DNA of 64,000 nucleotides from Streptococcus infantarius subsp. infantarius ATCC BAA-102 (GCF_000154985.1 NZ_DS572684.1:1-64000), one strand, 5' to 3'. Positions 40,214-51,098 are shown, counted from the first letter of the stretch. The notes: a model not told the origin generated them from the sequence alone. Numbers and translations: made by a program.

Positions 40214-41983
40214 ATGTCCAAACGAAATGTTTTTCTACGTTTATGGGATTATCTCCGACAATATAAAGGTGCACTTTTCTTAGCTGTTTTTCTAAAAATC
40301 TTTAGTAGTGTCATGAGTGTACTTGAGCCATTTGTGCTTGGTCTTGCTATCACAGAATTGACATCAAATCTTTTGGATATGGCTAACGGTGTGGCTGGAG
40401 CACACATTAATATTTCTTACATTGCCATTATTTTGGTGCTCTACTTTGTCCGAGGTATGGGGTATGAGCTAAGTAGTTATGGTTCAAACTTTTTCATTAC
40501 CAAAGCGGTGCAAAAGAGCATTCATGATTTACGTCATGATTTAAGTGAAAAAATTAATAAGATTCCAGTTTCTTATTTTGATAGTCAACAATTTGGTAAT
40601 GTTTTGGGACGTTTTACGTCAGATGTGGAAACAGTATCAAATGCTCTTCAACAAAGTTTCCTTCGAATCATTGAAGCTTTCACAACGATTACTTTAGTTA
40701 TTTGCATGGTGCTTTATCTTAATTGGCATCTTGCCTTGGTTGTCATTGCCATTATTCCAATCACTTACTTCAGTGCTAAATTTATCTTGGGCAAATCACA
40801 ACCTTACTTTAAGGAACAAGCTGACGCTCTTGGGGATATGAATGGTTTTGTTCAGGAAAATCTATCTGGTTTTAATGTCATTAAACTTTATGGTCGTGAA
40901 GACATTTCTAGCCAAGAGTTCCGTGAGATTACTCAGAATTTACAAGAAGTTGGCTTTAAAGCTAGTTTCATTTCCGGGATTATGATGCCAGTTTTAAGTG
41001 CGATTTCGGATATGGCTTACCTGATTATTGCGGTTTTGGGTGCTTTACAAGTTCTTTCAGGTCAACTGACTGTTGGTAATATGCAAGCTTTTGTTCAATA
41101 TGTATGGCAAGTGAGTCAACCGGTTCAAACTATTACTCAATTGGCTAGTGTGCTTCAAAGTGCTAAATCATCACTTGACCGTATTTTTGAAGTTCTTGAT
41201 GAGCCAGAAGAAGCAGCACAAGTAACTGAAAAACTAGAACATGACCTGTCTGGTCAAGTAACCTTTGAAAATGTATCCTTCCAATATGTTGCTGATAAAC
41301 CATTGATTCGTAACTTTAACTTAGAGGTTAAACCTGGTGAAATGGTTGCCATTGTTGGACCAACCGGTGCTGGTAAGACAACGCTAATTAATCTTTTGAT
41401 GCGATTTTACGATGTAACGGATGGTTGCATTAAGGTCGATGGTCACGATATTCGTAATTTGTCACGCCAAGATTATCGCAAACAATTTGGAATGGTCTTA
41501 CAAGATGCTTGGCTTTATGAAGCAAGTATCAAAGAAAACCTTCGTTTTGGGAATTTGAATGCGACAGATGAGGAAATTGTGGCAGCAGCAAAAGCTGCTA
41601 ATGTTGATCACTTTATCCGCACTCTTCCAGGCGGCTACAACATGGAAATGAACCAAGAATCAAGCAATGTCTCACTTGGTCAAAAACAACTCTTGACCAT
41701 TGCGCGTGCTTTGTTAGCTGATCCTAAGATCTTGATTTTGGATGAAGCAACTTCATCTGTAGATACGCGTCTTGAGTTATTGATTCAAAAAGCTATGGAA
41801 AAATTGATGGAAGGTCGCACAAGCTTTGTGATTGCTCACCGTCTATCAACCATTCAAGATGCTGATAAAATCTTGGTGCTTAACAATGGTCAGATTGTTG
41901 AGCAAGGAAACCATGAAAGCCTTCTAGCCGCTAAAGGTTTCTATTACGATTTATATAATAGTCAATTTGCTAAAAACAATTAG
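40214..41983 (+). CDS. ABC exporter half-transporter, subunit 2
   Basis: Partner of the upstream half-transporter, 589 aa, with the same fused layout. Walker A is GPTGAGKTTLI and Walker B ends LDEATSSVD with the catalytic Glu. The signature is NVSLGQKQLLTIARA, where SLGQ replaces SGGQ. Together the pair has one consensus and one degenerate ATP site. A very similar pair (rcrP/rcrQ) lies 5 kb downstream, an apparent ancient duplication. Confidence 0.92.
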   Translation: MSKRNVFLRLWDYLRQYKGALFLAVFLKIFSSVMSVLEPFVLGLAITELTSNLLDMANGVAGAHINISYIAIILVLYFVRGMGYELSSYGSNFFITKAVQKSIHDLRHDLSEKINKIPVSYFDSQQFGNVLGRFTSDVETVSNALQQSFLRIIEAFTTITLVICMVLYLNWHLALVVIAIIPITYFSAKFILGKSQPYFKEQADALGDMNGFVQENLSGFNVIKLYGREDISSQEFREITQNLQEVGFKASFISGIMMPVLSAISDMAYLIIAVLGALQVLSGQLTVGNMQAFVQYVWQVSQPVQTITQLASVLQSAKSSLDRIFEVLDEPEEAAQVTEKLEHDLSGQVTFENVSFQYVADKPLIRNFNLEVKPGEMVAIVGPTGAGKTTLINLLMRFYDVTDGCIKVDGHDIRNLSRQDYRKQFGMVLQDAWLYEASIKENLRFGNLNATDEEIVAAAKAANVDHFIRTLPGGYNMEMNQESSNVSLGQKQLLTIARALLADPKILILDEATSSVDTRLELLIQKAMEKLMEGRTSFVIAHRLSTIQDADKILVLNNGQIVEQGNHESLLAAKGFYYDLYNSQFAKNN

Positions 41984-42031
41984 CCATTGAATATCTTTCA
42001 TAAAGATGATATGATTATTAAGTAATAATAA

Positions 42032-42115
42032 CGATGTTTGGGAAAAGCCATCGCTAAAAAAAACCAGCCTAATGACTGAAATTAGCGCCCCTGTGGATTC
42101 CCATAGGGACTTTTT
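42032..42115 (+). ncRNA. preQ1-I-like riboswitch with terminator
   Basis: A small hairpin CGATG/CATCG (42032-42036 with 42049-42053) has a 12-nt loop containing TTTGG and is followed by the A-rich tail CTAAAAAAAACCA. The loop TGG can pair with the tail CCA as an H-type pseudoknot, the layout of preQ1-I aptamers. A hairpin CTAAT/ATTAG follows, then a terminator at 42088-42115 (CCCTGTGG/CCATAGGG and T-run). It precedes queC, a preQ0 synthesis gene, which supports the call. Class assignment is by eye. Confidence 0.7.
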
Positions 42116-42149
42116 CTTTGCCCAGATATCTTAGAAAAGAGATATTGAA

Positions 42150-42800
42150 ATGAAACGTCAATCAGCACTTGTCGTCTTTAGTGGCGGACAAGATTCCACA
42201 ACTTGCCTATTTTGGGCTTTAGAGCATTATGAACATGTCGAAACAGTGACTTTTAATTATGGTCAACGTCACAGTCTTGAAATCGAAGTTGCCAAACATA
42301 TTGCTGCTGAGCAAGGTGTTAAAAATCACTTGCTTGATATGTCATTGCTAGGGCAATTAACTGAAAATGCATTGACACGTGATATTGAGATTGAAAATCC
42401 TGATGATGATTTGCCAAATACTTTTGTTGATGGACGCAATCATTTGTTCTTATCATTTGCTGCGGTGCTAGCCAAACGTCTTGGTATTACAGATATTATT
42501 ACTGGGGTGTGTGAAACAGACTTCTCAGGATATCCTGATTGTCGGGACGCTTTTGTCAAATCACTAAATGTCACTTTAAATCTTGCTATGAATTACAATT
42601 TTGTGATTCATACACCATTGATGTGGCTTGATAAGTCTGAAACTTGGGAGTTGGCCGATCAACTTGGAAAATTTGATTATGTTCGTGAAAATACTTTTAC
42701 TTGCTATAATGGCATTAAAGGCAGCGGTTGTGGAGAGTGTCCTGCTTGTAAACTTCGTCAAGCTGGTCTGGAAAAATATTTAGCTAGAAGAGGGAAATAA
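42150..42800 (+). CDS. queC: 7-cyano-7-deazaguanine (preQ0) synthase
   Basis: ATP-dependent step that turns 7-carboxy-7-deazaguanine into preQ0 for queuosine. It has 216 aa. The PP-loop SGGQDSTTC is at 11-19, and the C-terminal zinc site is made by the four cysteines of [14 protein letters not shown]. It normally leads queC-queD-queE-queF. Here queD and queE are missing and only the queF 3' end remains, so this enzyme may lack its substrate unless the genes lie elsewhere. Confidence 0.95.
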   Translation: MKRQSALVVFSGGQDSTTCLFWALEHYEHVETVTFNYGQRHSLEIEVAKHIAAEQGVKNHLLDMSLLGQLTENALTRDIEIENPDDDLPNTFVDGRNHLFLSFAAVLAKRLGITDIITGVCETDFSGYPDCRDAFVKSLNVTLNLAMNYNFVIHTPLMWLDKSETWELADQLGKFDYVRENTFTCYNGIKGSGCGECPACKLRQAGLEKYLARRGK

Positions 42801-43001
42801 TGTTTTCAGTACCAAGGTAAAGACATGATTGATTTACTTCAACCACGTTATCTTGAGGTTTGGGGAAAATTCACTCCACGTGGTGGCTTGTCAATTGATC
42901 CGTATTTTAACTACGGAAAACCTGGTACCAAGTATGAAAAAATGGCAGATTATCGTTTGATGAACCATGACTTGTATCCAGAAAACATTGATAATCGTTA
43001 A
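42801..43001 (+). pseudogene. queF: queF remnant (3' end only) at a queD-queE-queF deletion scar
   Basis: From about 42813 the sequence encodes [19 protein letters not shown] and continues through the QueF C-terminus ([30 protein letters not shown], ending DNR), in the frame that stops at 43001. The catalytic Cys/Asp region of QueF (NADPH-dependent preQ0 reductase) is absent. Directly before it, ATG 42800 starts MFSVP, which resembles a queD beginning and runs to a stop at 42820. The simplest reading is a deletion from the start of queD into queF. The remaining 58-codon ORF (ATG 42825) is unlikely to be functional. Confidence 0.85.
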
Positions 43002-43006
43002 AAAAT

Positions 43007-43033
43007 AACCCTCGGATTTTTCCGAGGGTTTTG
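43007..43033 (+). terminator. Terminator, probably bidirectional
   Basis: A perfect 10-bp stem AACCCTCGGA/TCCGAGGGTT around TTTT, with T-run on the + side and A-run on the other. It separates the queF remnant from the convergent HdeD-like gene. Confidence 0.85.
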
Positions 43034-43037
43034 TTGA

Positions 43038-43535
43038 TTATAATTTAAATGAAAAACTAATACCAGAAACGCCGACAGTCATTAGAAGAAGACCAGCCAA
43101 ACGACCGATAAAAATAGCTGACAAAGTTGGATTAAATAGGAGGAATAATCCCAGAAGAATGGCGAGAACTGCTGAACTTAAGAAACGATTGGCATCAAAG
43201 AATCCAGCTTTTTTCATTTGAAAACCACCAATCAAACGTAAGATACCACTAATTAAAATCCAATAAGCAGCGATGGTCATGACTGCACTTGATAGAGACA
43301 TAACTGAGCTTGATAGCAGGATGATTCCAAAAACAATGGACAAAATACCTTGTAGCAAGTACCAAAGTGAACGATTAACTCTACTTGAATACATAAAGAG
43401 GCTTGTGAAGCCAGACAAGAAAATAATAATGGCGATAATCCAACCAATCATGGCTGTAGTCGTGAAGGGATGAATAAAGAGAAAAAGTCCGATAAGTAGG
43501 GCGATAATCCCTGACCAAAGTGATAAACCTTTCAT
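43038..43535 (-). CDS. HdeD/DUF308 family membrane protein
   Basis: Integral membrane protein of 165 aa with six hydrophobic segments, matching the HdeD/DUF308 repeat topology. Members are linked to acid resistance in enterobacteria, but the streptococcal role is unknown. The start is ATG at 43535 with AGGAGGT 7 nt upstream on the minus strand. It is one of only three minus-strand genes here and is divergent from gdhA. Confidence 0.85.
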   Translation of the reverse strand: MKGLSLWSGIIALLIGLFLFIHPFTTTAMIGWIIAIIIFLSGFTSLFMYSSRVNRSLWYLLQGILSIVFGIILLSSSVMSLSSAVMTIAAYWILISGILRLIGGFQMKKAGFFDANRFLSSAVLAILLGLFLLFNPTLSAIFIGRLAGLLLMTVGVSGISFSFKL

Positions 43536-43696
43536 AATGTTACCTCCTATATTGTCACCTTAATCATACCACAAATCATGAAAAAAAGATTGTTAGAAGT
43601 TATAGCTTAAAGAGTTAGAAAAAAAACTAAGTGACATAAGATGTAACGTTTTATAACATCAAAATGAAAGTTTTTTTAAAAAGATACTGTAAATGC

Positions 43697-43725
43697 TTGA
43701 CAGAAATATTCAGAAAATTTATAAT
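43697..43725 (+). promoter_or_regulatory. Consensus promoter of gdhA
   Basis: TTGACA (43697-43702), 17 bp, TATAAT (43720-43725). Confidence 0.82.
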
Positions 43726-43736
43726 ATTTAATGTAA

Positions 43737-45122
<1,386 letters not shown>

Positions 45123-45202
45123 CATATTACCTTAGAACCGTACAGACGGATTCAACAAGCCATTTTGTCTTAAATTAATTCTCTAATATCAAATAACCGA
45201 AT

Positions 45203-45228
45203 AGAGCTCACCTAGGTGGGCTCTTTTG
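45203..45228 (+). terminator. Terminator after gdhA
   Basis: Stem AGAGCTCACC/GGTGGGCTCT with a TA loop and TTTT. Confidence 0.8.
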
Positions 45229-45278
45229 GTTGCTTGAAAAATTTGCTATAATATTTCTATCGAAAGAGAGGTCTTCTT

Positions 45279-45788
45279 ATGATTGAAGTGAGAGAAGTAA
45301 CTGTTAAAGATGCTAAAAATCTGCTTGAATTCTGTAATCAGGTTGGTTCAGAGATAGATAATCTTTCTTATGGCAGTGAAGGGATGGGACTTTCTGTTGC
45401 TGAGGAAGAGAAAATCTTAGCAAAATTTCAAAATGCCAAGATATGTCATTTTTTATTAGCTGAAGAAAATGGCCAAATTTTTGAAACATGCAATTGTAGA
45501 AGTTTTCGAAAAAAACGTTTGTCACACCGTGCAGAAATTGGAATTGCAGTTAAAAAAGCCTATTGGAATAAAGGCATTGGGCGTAAACTCTTAACACGCT
45601 TAATTGATCTTAGTCGACAATCAGGTCTTAAAATTCTCTCACTTGAGGTTCGTACGGATAATAAGGGAGCTATTCACCTCTATGAAAGTTTAGGTTTTCG
45701 TAGGATTAGAACCTTTGAAGGCTTTATGGAAATTGATGGCAAGTCTATCGATTTTGACATTATGGAATTATTTTTGGAGAAATCATGA
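45279..45788 (+). CDS. GNAT family N-acetyltransferase
   Basis: Acetyl-CoA-dependent acetyltransferase of 169 aa. The acetyl-CoA loop lies in KKAYWNKGIGRKLLTRLI (about 90-107), and the C-terminal GAIHLYESLGFRR is the usual motif B. The substrate is unknown. It overlaps the next gene by 4 bp. Pairing with a deformylase suggests a link to protein N-terminal processing, but this is weak. Confidence 0.88.
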   Translation: MIEVREVTVKDAKNLLEFCNQVGSEIDNLSYGSEGMGLSVAEEEKILAKFQNAKICHFLLAEENGQIFETCNCRSFRKKRLSHRAEIGIAVKKAYWNKGIGRKLLTRLIDLSRQSGLKILSLEVRTDNKGAIHLYESLGFRRIRTFEGFMEIDGKSIDFDIMELFLEKS

Positions 45789-46195
45789 TTAAAGAAATTG
45801 TAAAAGATACCTTTTTCTTGGCGCAAAAATCGCAAGAAGCTACAAAAGAGGATTTGTATCTAGCTCAAGATTTGCAGGATACCTTAAATGCGAATCGTGA
45901 TAATTGCATTGGAATGGCAGCGAATATAATTGGTGTTAAAAAACGCGTGATTATTGTCAATATGGGCTTGGCAGATTTGGTGATGTTTAATCCAGTTATG
46001 ACGAACAAATCTCTTCCTTTTGACACTGAAGAGTCTTGTCTATCACTTTTAGGGTCTCGTCCAACACGACGTTACCAAAAAATCGATGTTACTTTTATGG
46101 ACAAGAATTGGAATAAACAAAGCTTAACATTAACTGGTTTAGCAGCACAAATCTGCCAGCATGAACTAGACCACTTAGAAGGTATTATCATCTAG
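45785..46195 (+). CDS. def: Peptide deformylase
   Basis: Metalloenzyme that removes the N-formyl group from nascent proteins, 136 aa. Its three motifs are visible: GMAANIIGV (motif 1), EESCLSL with the metal-binding Cys, and QHELDHLEG, the HExxH zinc/iron site. It is the short form, and streptococci usually have a second, longer deformylase elsewhere. It overlaps the GNAT gene by 4 bp. Confidence 0.92.
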   Translation: MIKEIVKDTFFLAQKSQEATKEDLYLAQDLQDTLNANRDNCIGMAANIIGVKKRVIIVNMGLADLVMFNPVMTNKSLPFDTEESCLSLLGSRPTRRYQKIDVTFMDKNWNKQSLTLTGLAAQICQHELDHLEGIII

Positions 46196-46225
46196 AAAAG
46201 TTGTTAATGCAGCTTTTCTTTTTTT
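46195..46225 (+). terminator. Terminator after def
   Basis: Stem GAAAAGTTG/CAGCTTTTC (one G-U) and a long T-run. Confidence 0.75.
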
Positions 46226-46247
46226 ATTGGTCAAAAAAATAATTTCC

Positions 46248-46291
46248 ATGAGAACTTTTTTCTTGACATTAGTTCTCATAAGAACTACAAT
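46248..46291 (+). promoter_or_regulatory. rcrRPQ promoter with MarR-type operator
   Basis: Promoter TTGACA (46263-46268), 17 bp, TACAAT (46286-46291). The palindrome AGTTCT-CATA-AGAACT (46271-46286) fills the spacer. An inverted copy of its half, ATGAGAACT, lies at 46248-46256 upstream of the -35 box. RcrR autorepression is expected by analogy with S. mutans. Confidence 0.8.
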
Positions 46292-46339
46292 ATATTTTAC
46301 AAGAATAAATCTTGAAAATTTTCAGAAAGTGAGGAAAAG

Positions 46340-46780
46340 ATGCGAGACAAAGATCCCTTTTCACAATTTAGATACTTTATTAATTTGATGGAGAATCGGG
46401 TACATGAGCTCGGTGAGCAGCATGGTGTTGAAAATCTCGCTGGTCCGCAGGGTTTTGCAGTTCTTTATTTACGTGAAAATGAAGACAAGGAAGTTTTCAT
46501 CAAGGACATTGAACGTAAGCTTAAGATTTCAAAATCTGTGACCAGTAATTTGATTAAGCGAATGGAGAAGAATGGCTTTATTGAGGTGGTTCCGTCAGAG
46601 GTTGATAAGCGTTATAAGCGTGTCGTCTTGACTGAGCTAGGCAAAGCAAAATCCAAAGACATCGATGCTTTTCATACTGCTATTCATAAACAAATTTTTG
46701 ATGGTATTAGCCGTGAAGAACTAGAAATTTCTGGTCGTGTCTTTGATCGCATTTTGAAAAACTTAGAAAACAAGGAGTAA
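46340..46780 (+). CDS. rcrR: MarR-family regulator of the rcr operon
   Basis: Winged-helix repressor of 146 aa. The recognition region (about 55-95) includes LKISKSVTSNLIKRMEKNGF and the wing EVVPSEVDKRYKRVVLT. It is followed 3 nt later by two ABC exporter genes and then relP-relR-relS, which is the rcrRPQ-relPRS arrangement known in S. mutans, where the module ties competence and stress tolerance to (p)ppGpp. GTGAGGAAAAG precedes the ATG. Confidence 0.92.
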   Translation: MRDKDPFSQFRYFINLMENRVHELGEQHGVENLAGPQGFAVLYLRENEDKEVFIKDIERKLKISKSVTSNLIKRMEKNGFIEVVPSEVDKRYKRVVLTELGKAKSKDIDAFHTAIHKQIFDGISREELEISGRVFDRILKNLENKE

Positions 46781-46783
46781 CGC

Positions 46784-48598
46784 ATGTTAAAAATTTTTAA
46801 ACGTTTAACGGCAAAAGAAATCATTATGATTATTATTGCCGTCTTATTTGTGTGTTTGAATGTTTTCTTGGATTTAAAAATTCCAGATTACATGTCTGAT
46901 ATCACATCCTTGCTCTCGACTCAAGGAACAAAAGCAAAAGATATTTTTGCTTGGAATCTTGATGCCCCAGGTATGCGTATGGTCTTGCTTTCTTTAGGAA
47001 GTTTTGCAGCCTCTGTAGTTGTCGGATTCTTAGCCGCACGTATTGCAGCAAGTTTCAGTACGCGTTTGCGTGATGATATTTTCCATAGTGTTTTGGACTT
47101 TTCGGATGCGGAAATCAAGAAATTTTCAATTCCAAGTCTTTTGACACGTACAACAAATGACATTACTCAAATTCAGTTGGTCTTTACCACGGGACTTCAA
47201 GTTATTACCAAAGGACCAATTATGGCAATCTGGGCAATCACTAAGATTGCTGATAAAAACCATGAGTGGTTGATGGTGCTGGTTGTAGCAGTGGCTGTCA
47301 TGATTTTGATGTTGATTTTCTTGATCATGATGGTAATGCCAAAACAACGCATGATTCAAAAATTGACTGATAAATTGAACAGTATCACGCGTGAATCATT
47401 GACCGGTATCCGTGTTGTCCGTGCTTACAATGCCGAAAGTTATCAAAATGGTAAATTTGCTAAAGCTAATGATAACGTGACAAACTTTAACCTCTTTATC
47501 AACCGTTCAATGGCTTTGATGTCGCCAGTCATGACAAGTATTTCAAGTGGAATGACTTTGGCCATTTATTGGATCGGTGCCTTCTTGATTGAAGATATTG
47601 CTATTCCAAAAGATCCAACTAAAATTGCTGGTGCCATGCAAGATAAGGTAAATATCTTCTCAGATATGGTGGTTTATTCATCATATGCCATGCAAGTTGT
47701 TATTGGCTTTATGATGATGATTATCGTTTTCTTCATTCTTCCTCGTGCAGTTGTTGCTGCTGGTCGTATTAATGAAGTCTTGGATACAAAACCATCTGTT
47801 ATTTATCCTGAAGAAAGTAAAGTTCAGCCGGTCGAAAAAGGTTCTGTTGAATTCAACGATGTATCTTTCCGCTACAGTGATCATTCGGAAGCTGTTTTGG
47901 AACATGTTTCCTTCAAAGCTAAAGCAGGTGATACAGTTGCCTTTATCGGATCAACTGGTTCTGGGAAATCAACTTTGGTTAACTTGATTCCTCGTTTTTA
48001 CGATGCAAGCGAAGGAACAATCAAGGTAGATGGTGTTGATGTTCGTGATTACGATCATGATACCCTTCATAAGATTGTTGGTTACATTCCGCAAAAAGCT
48101 GTGCTCTTTAGTGGAGACATTGCTTCAAATATGGACATGGGTGACAGCAATAGTTCACCGCTTGATGATGACAAGATGTGGGAAGCACTTGATTTGGCAC
48201 AAGGTAAAGATTTCGTTGAAAGTAAAGAAGGTCAATTGAAAGCCCAAGTCTCTCAAGGTGGTCAAAACTTCTCAGGTGGTCAAAAACAACGCTTAGCGAT
48301 TGCGCGTGCACTTGCCCGTAAACCGGAAATTATCATCTTTGATGATTCATTCTCAGCGCTTGATTATAAGACTGACCGAATCCTTCGTTCTCAATTGAAA
48401 GAACGTACAGCTGACATGACTAAGTTGATTGTTGCCCAACGTATTTCAACAATCATGGATGCCGATCAAATCTTGGTCTTGGATGAAGGTAAAGTGGTTG
48501 GTCAAGGTACTCACGAAGAATTGCTTGCAAATAATGAAGTTTATCGTGAAATTGCCTACTCACAATTATCTAAGGAGGAATTAGAAAATGGAAAATAA
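46784..48598 (+). CDS. rcrP: ABC exporter half-transporter RcrP
   Basis: Fused membrane-ATPase exporter subunit of 604 aa: six hydrophobic helices (to about 330), Walker A GSTGSGKSTLV, signature NFSGGQKQRLAIARA, Walker B ending FDDS (degenerate). It pairs with RcrQ, which carries the catalytic Glu. In S. mutans the pair affects stress tolerance and competence; the cargo is not established. It overlaps rcrQ by 11 bp. Confidence 0.93.
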   Translation: MLKIFKRLTAKEIIMIIIAVLFVCLNVFLDLKIPDYMSDITSLLSTQGTKAKDIFAWNLDAPGMRMVLLSLGSFAASVVVGFLAARIAASFSTRLRDDIFHSVLDFSDAEIKKFSIPSLLTRTTNDITQIQLVFTTGLQVITKGPIMAIWAITKIADKNHEWLMVLVVAVAVMILMLIFLIMMVMPKQRMIQKLTDKLNSITRESLTGIRVVRAYNAESYQNGKFAKANDNVTNFNLFINRSMALMSPVMTSISSGMTLAIYWIGAFLIEDIAIPKDPTKIAGAMQDKVNIFSDMVVYSSYAMQVVIGFMMMIIVFFILPRAVVAAGRINEVLDTKPSVIYPEESKVQPVEKGSVEFNDVSFRYSDHSEAVLEHVSFKAKAGDTVAFIGSTGSGKSTLVNLIPRFYDASEGTIKVDGVDVRDYDHDTLHKIVGYIPQKAVLFSGDIASNMDMGDSNSSPLDDDKMWEALDLAQGKDFVESKEGQLKAQVSQGGQNFSGGQKQRLAIARALARKPEIIIFDDSFSALDYKTDRILRSQLKERTADMTKLIVAQRISTIMDADQILVLDEGKVVGQGTHEELLANNEVYREIAYSQLSKEELENGK

Positions 48599-50360
48599 GA
48601 AAAAAGTATCCTTCTATGGCAGAATGAAGCCATACATTAAAGGTTTTCAATTTCCATTTATCCTTGCGGTAATTGGAGCCATAATCTCAGCGACTGTTAC
48701 TGTTATCGGTCCTGATAAATTAAAAGAAATTACAAATATCATTATGAAAGGTTTGACACCAACGGCGACTGGTATGATTCCAGGAATCGACTTGGATAAA
48801 GTTGGTAAAATTGCATTAACTTTGGCAATTTTATACGTTATTTCAGCAGTAGTTGGTTATATTCAAAGCTTTACCGTAGCGACTATCGTTCAACGTTTTT
48901 CACAACGTTTACGTAAAGCTATTCAGACCAAAATTAACAAGGTTCCATTGAGTTACTTTGATAGTCATTCACAAGGAGATACCCTTTCTCGTGTGACAAA
49001 TGACGTTGACTTGCTTGGTCAATCGCTTAACCAAAGTTTGGGAACTTTAGTGACATCAACCATTTTATTGATTGGTTCAATTTTCATGATGTTCCATTCA
49101 AATGTCAGCATGGCTTTAACAGCGATTGGGTCTGTTCTGATTGGTTTTGTTTTGGTTATGGTTATCATGGGCTCATCACAACCATTGTTCAAACGCCAAC
49201 AAAATAACTTGGCTGCGATTAACGGTTATGTTGAAGAAATTTACTCTGGTCATAATGTGGTAACAAGTTATAACGCTGCTGGTGAAACAAGCGAAACCTT
49301 TAAAAAATTAAACACCAATCTTTATAAATCAATGTGGCAATCACAGTTCTTGTCAGGTATTATGATGCCGCTTATGATTTTCGTTGGGAACTTTGGTTAT
49401 GTTATGGTCTGTGTGGTTGGTGCTGTTAAAGTTATCAATGGTGATATTACCATGGGTGATGTGGTTGCATTTATGATTTATGTTCGTATCTTCTCACAAC
49501 CATTGTCACAAATTGCGCAAGCTTTCACACAAATGCAATCAGCAACAGCTGCTATGAGCCGAGTCTTTGAATTTCTTGAAGAAGAGGAAATGGAAGATGA
49601 ATCACACAAAGAACGTCAATTGTCTGATGTTAAAGGTGAAGTTACCTTTGATAATGTCTTCTTTGGTTATTCTAAAGATAAAACCATTATCCATGATTTC
49701 TCTGCCGTGGCAAAACCTGGTCAAAAGGTTGCTATCGTTGGACCAACTGGTGCTGGTAAGACAACCATTGTTAACCTTCTTATGAAATTCTATGAAATTG
49801 ATAAAGGTCAAATTGCTATCGATGGTGTTGACACATGTTTGATGTCACGAGAAGAAGTCCATGACCAATTCTCAATGGTGCTTCAGGATACTTGGCTCTT
49901 TGAAGGAACAATCAAAGAAAACTTGATTTATAACCAAGAAAATATCACTGATGAACAAGTAGTAGCAGCAGCTAAAGCAGTTGGTGTTCACCACTTTATC
50001 ATGACGCTTCCTGATGGCTATGACACATACCTTGATGATTCTGTTACCCTTTCAATCGGTCAAAAACAACTCTTGACCATTGCGCGTGCCCTCTTGAAAG
50101 ATGCTCCGCTTCTTATTCTAGATGAAGCAACATCATCAGTCGATACACGTACAGAAGAGTTGATTCAAAAAGCCATGGATAAATTGATGGAAGGTCGCAC
50201 ATCATTTGTGATTGCCCACCGTTTATCAACGATCAAGAATGCTGATTTAATCCTTGTCATGAAAGATGGTAACATCATTGAACAAGGTAGTCATGATGAA
50301 TTGATGACAGAAGGTGGCTTCTATGCTGACCTTTACAATTCACAATTTGAAGTAGCCTAA
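48588..50360 (+). CDS. rcrQ: ABC exporter half-transporter RcrQ
   Basis: Second subunit, 590 aa, with Walker A GPTGAGKTTIV, signature VTLSIGQKQLLTIARA (SIGQ variant) and Walker B LDEATSSVD. The consensus ATP site complements the degenerate one of RcrP. Starts inside the end of rcrP, so translation is coupled. A terminator follows, yet relP has its own TATAAT box at 50428-50433. Confidence 0.93.
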   Translation: MENKKKVSFYGRMKPYIKGFQFPFILAVIGAIISATVTVIGPDKLKEITNIIMKGLTPTATGMIPGIDLDKVGKIALTLAILYVISAVVGYIQSFTVATIVQRFSQRLRKAIQTKINKVPLSYFDSHSQGDTLSRVTNDVDLLGQSLNQSLGTLVTSTILLIGSIFMMFHSNVSMALTAIGSVLIGFVLVMVIMGSSQPLFKRQQNNLAAINGYVEEIYSGHNVVTSYNAAGETSETFKKLNTNLYKSMWQSQFLSGIMMPLMIFVGNFGYVMVCVVGAVKVINGDITMGDVVAFMIYVRIFSQPLSQIAQAFTQMQSATAAMSRVFEFLEEEEMEDESHKERQLSDVKGEVTFDNVFFGYSKDKTIIHDFSAVAKPGQKVAIVGPTGAGKTTIVNLLMKFYEIDKGQIAIDGVDTCLMSREEVHDQFSMVLQDTWLFEGTIKENLIYNQENITDEQVVAAAKAVGVHHFIMTLPDGYDTYLDDSVTLSIGQKQLLTIARALLKDAPLLILDEATSSVDTRTEELIQKAMDKLMEGRTSFVIAHRLSTIKNADLILVMKDGNIIEQGSHDELMTEGGFYADLYNSQFEVA

Positions 50361-50362
50361 AA

Positions 50363-50388
50363 AAGAGACCTAGTGGTCTTCTTTTTTG
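50363..50388 (+). terminator. Weak terminator between rcrQ and relP
   Basis: Imperfect stem AAGAGACC/GGTCTTCTT followed by TTTTT. It could allow partial read-through into relP. Confidence 0.6.
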
Positions 50389-50460
50389 ATAGAAAGTTTG
50401 ATTCATCCTTATTTTAAAATAATTTGCTATAATGACAATGACATATAGTTAGGAAAAATT

Positions 50461-51096
50461 ATGACAGAATCTATATATGGAAAATACGCTGATTACCTGC
50501 CATTGATTTTAGAAGACTTTAGTCAGCGTATTCAAGAAAGAAATGACCTGGTCAAAAAAGAGACGGGTTACAAGTTATTTGAGCATTTGATTTCACGTGT
50601 TAAAACACCTGAAAGTATGGTCGAAAAGTGCCAACGAAAAGGCTTTGAAGTGTCGACGGAGTCAGCTTTACGACAAATTCGTGACAGTATCGGTTTACGT
50701 ATTGTTTGTGGCTTTGTTGATGATATTTACCGTTTGGTAGATGTAATTCATTCTTTTGAAGATTGCAGGATTGTCGTTGAAAAAGACTACATCAAAAATG
50801 CCAAACCAAATGGTTATCGTTCTTATCACATGATTGTAGAGGTTGAGACCCCTTATCCTGATTGTCTTGGAAATGAGCAGGGCTCATACTTTATTGAAAT
50901 TCAGCTTCGTACCATTGCTATGGATTCTTGGGCGAGTTTGGAACATCAGATGAAATACAAGCATGACATCAAAGACCCTAAGCGTATCGTACGTGAGCTG
51001 AAACGCTGCGCTGATGAATTGGCTTCTTGTGATTTGAGCATGCAAACCATTCGCAATTTGATTCAGGAAAGTTCTCAGGTTGAAGGAGACGACTAA
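50461..51096 (+). CDS. relP: Small alarmone synthetase (GTP pyrophosphokinase)
   Basis: Makes (p)ppGpp from ATP and GDP/GTP. At 211 aa it is a single RelA/SpoT synthetase domain without hydrolase or TGS/ACT regions. The synthetase motifs are RDSIGLRIVCGFVDDIYRL, KPNGYRSYH (about 115-123) and EIQLRTIAMDSWASLEH. It lies 2 nt before relR, matching relPRS of S. mutans. Confidence 0.93.
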   Translation: MTESIYGKYADYLPLILEDFSQRIQERNDLVKKETGYKLFEHLISRVKTPESMVEKCQRKGFEVSTESALRQIRDSIGLRIVCGFVDDIYRLVDVIHSFEDCRIVVEKDYIKNAKPNGYRSYHMIVEVETPYPDCLGNEQGSYFIEIQLRTIAMDSWASLEHQMKYKHDIKDPKRIVRELKRCADELASCDLSMQTIRNLIQESSQVEGDD

Positions 51097-51098
51097 TT

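Noticed and set aside
38472-41983. Treating the two exporter pairs (38.5-42 and 46.8-50.4 kb) as a recent duplication
   Set aside because: They share layout and motifs, but the sequences differ throughout, so any duplication is old.
50161-50360. Overlapping small peptides in the 3' end of rcrQ, as reported for S. mutans
   Set aside because: I looked for out-of-frame ORFs with a start and ribosome site here and found only very short ones.
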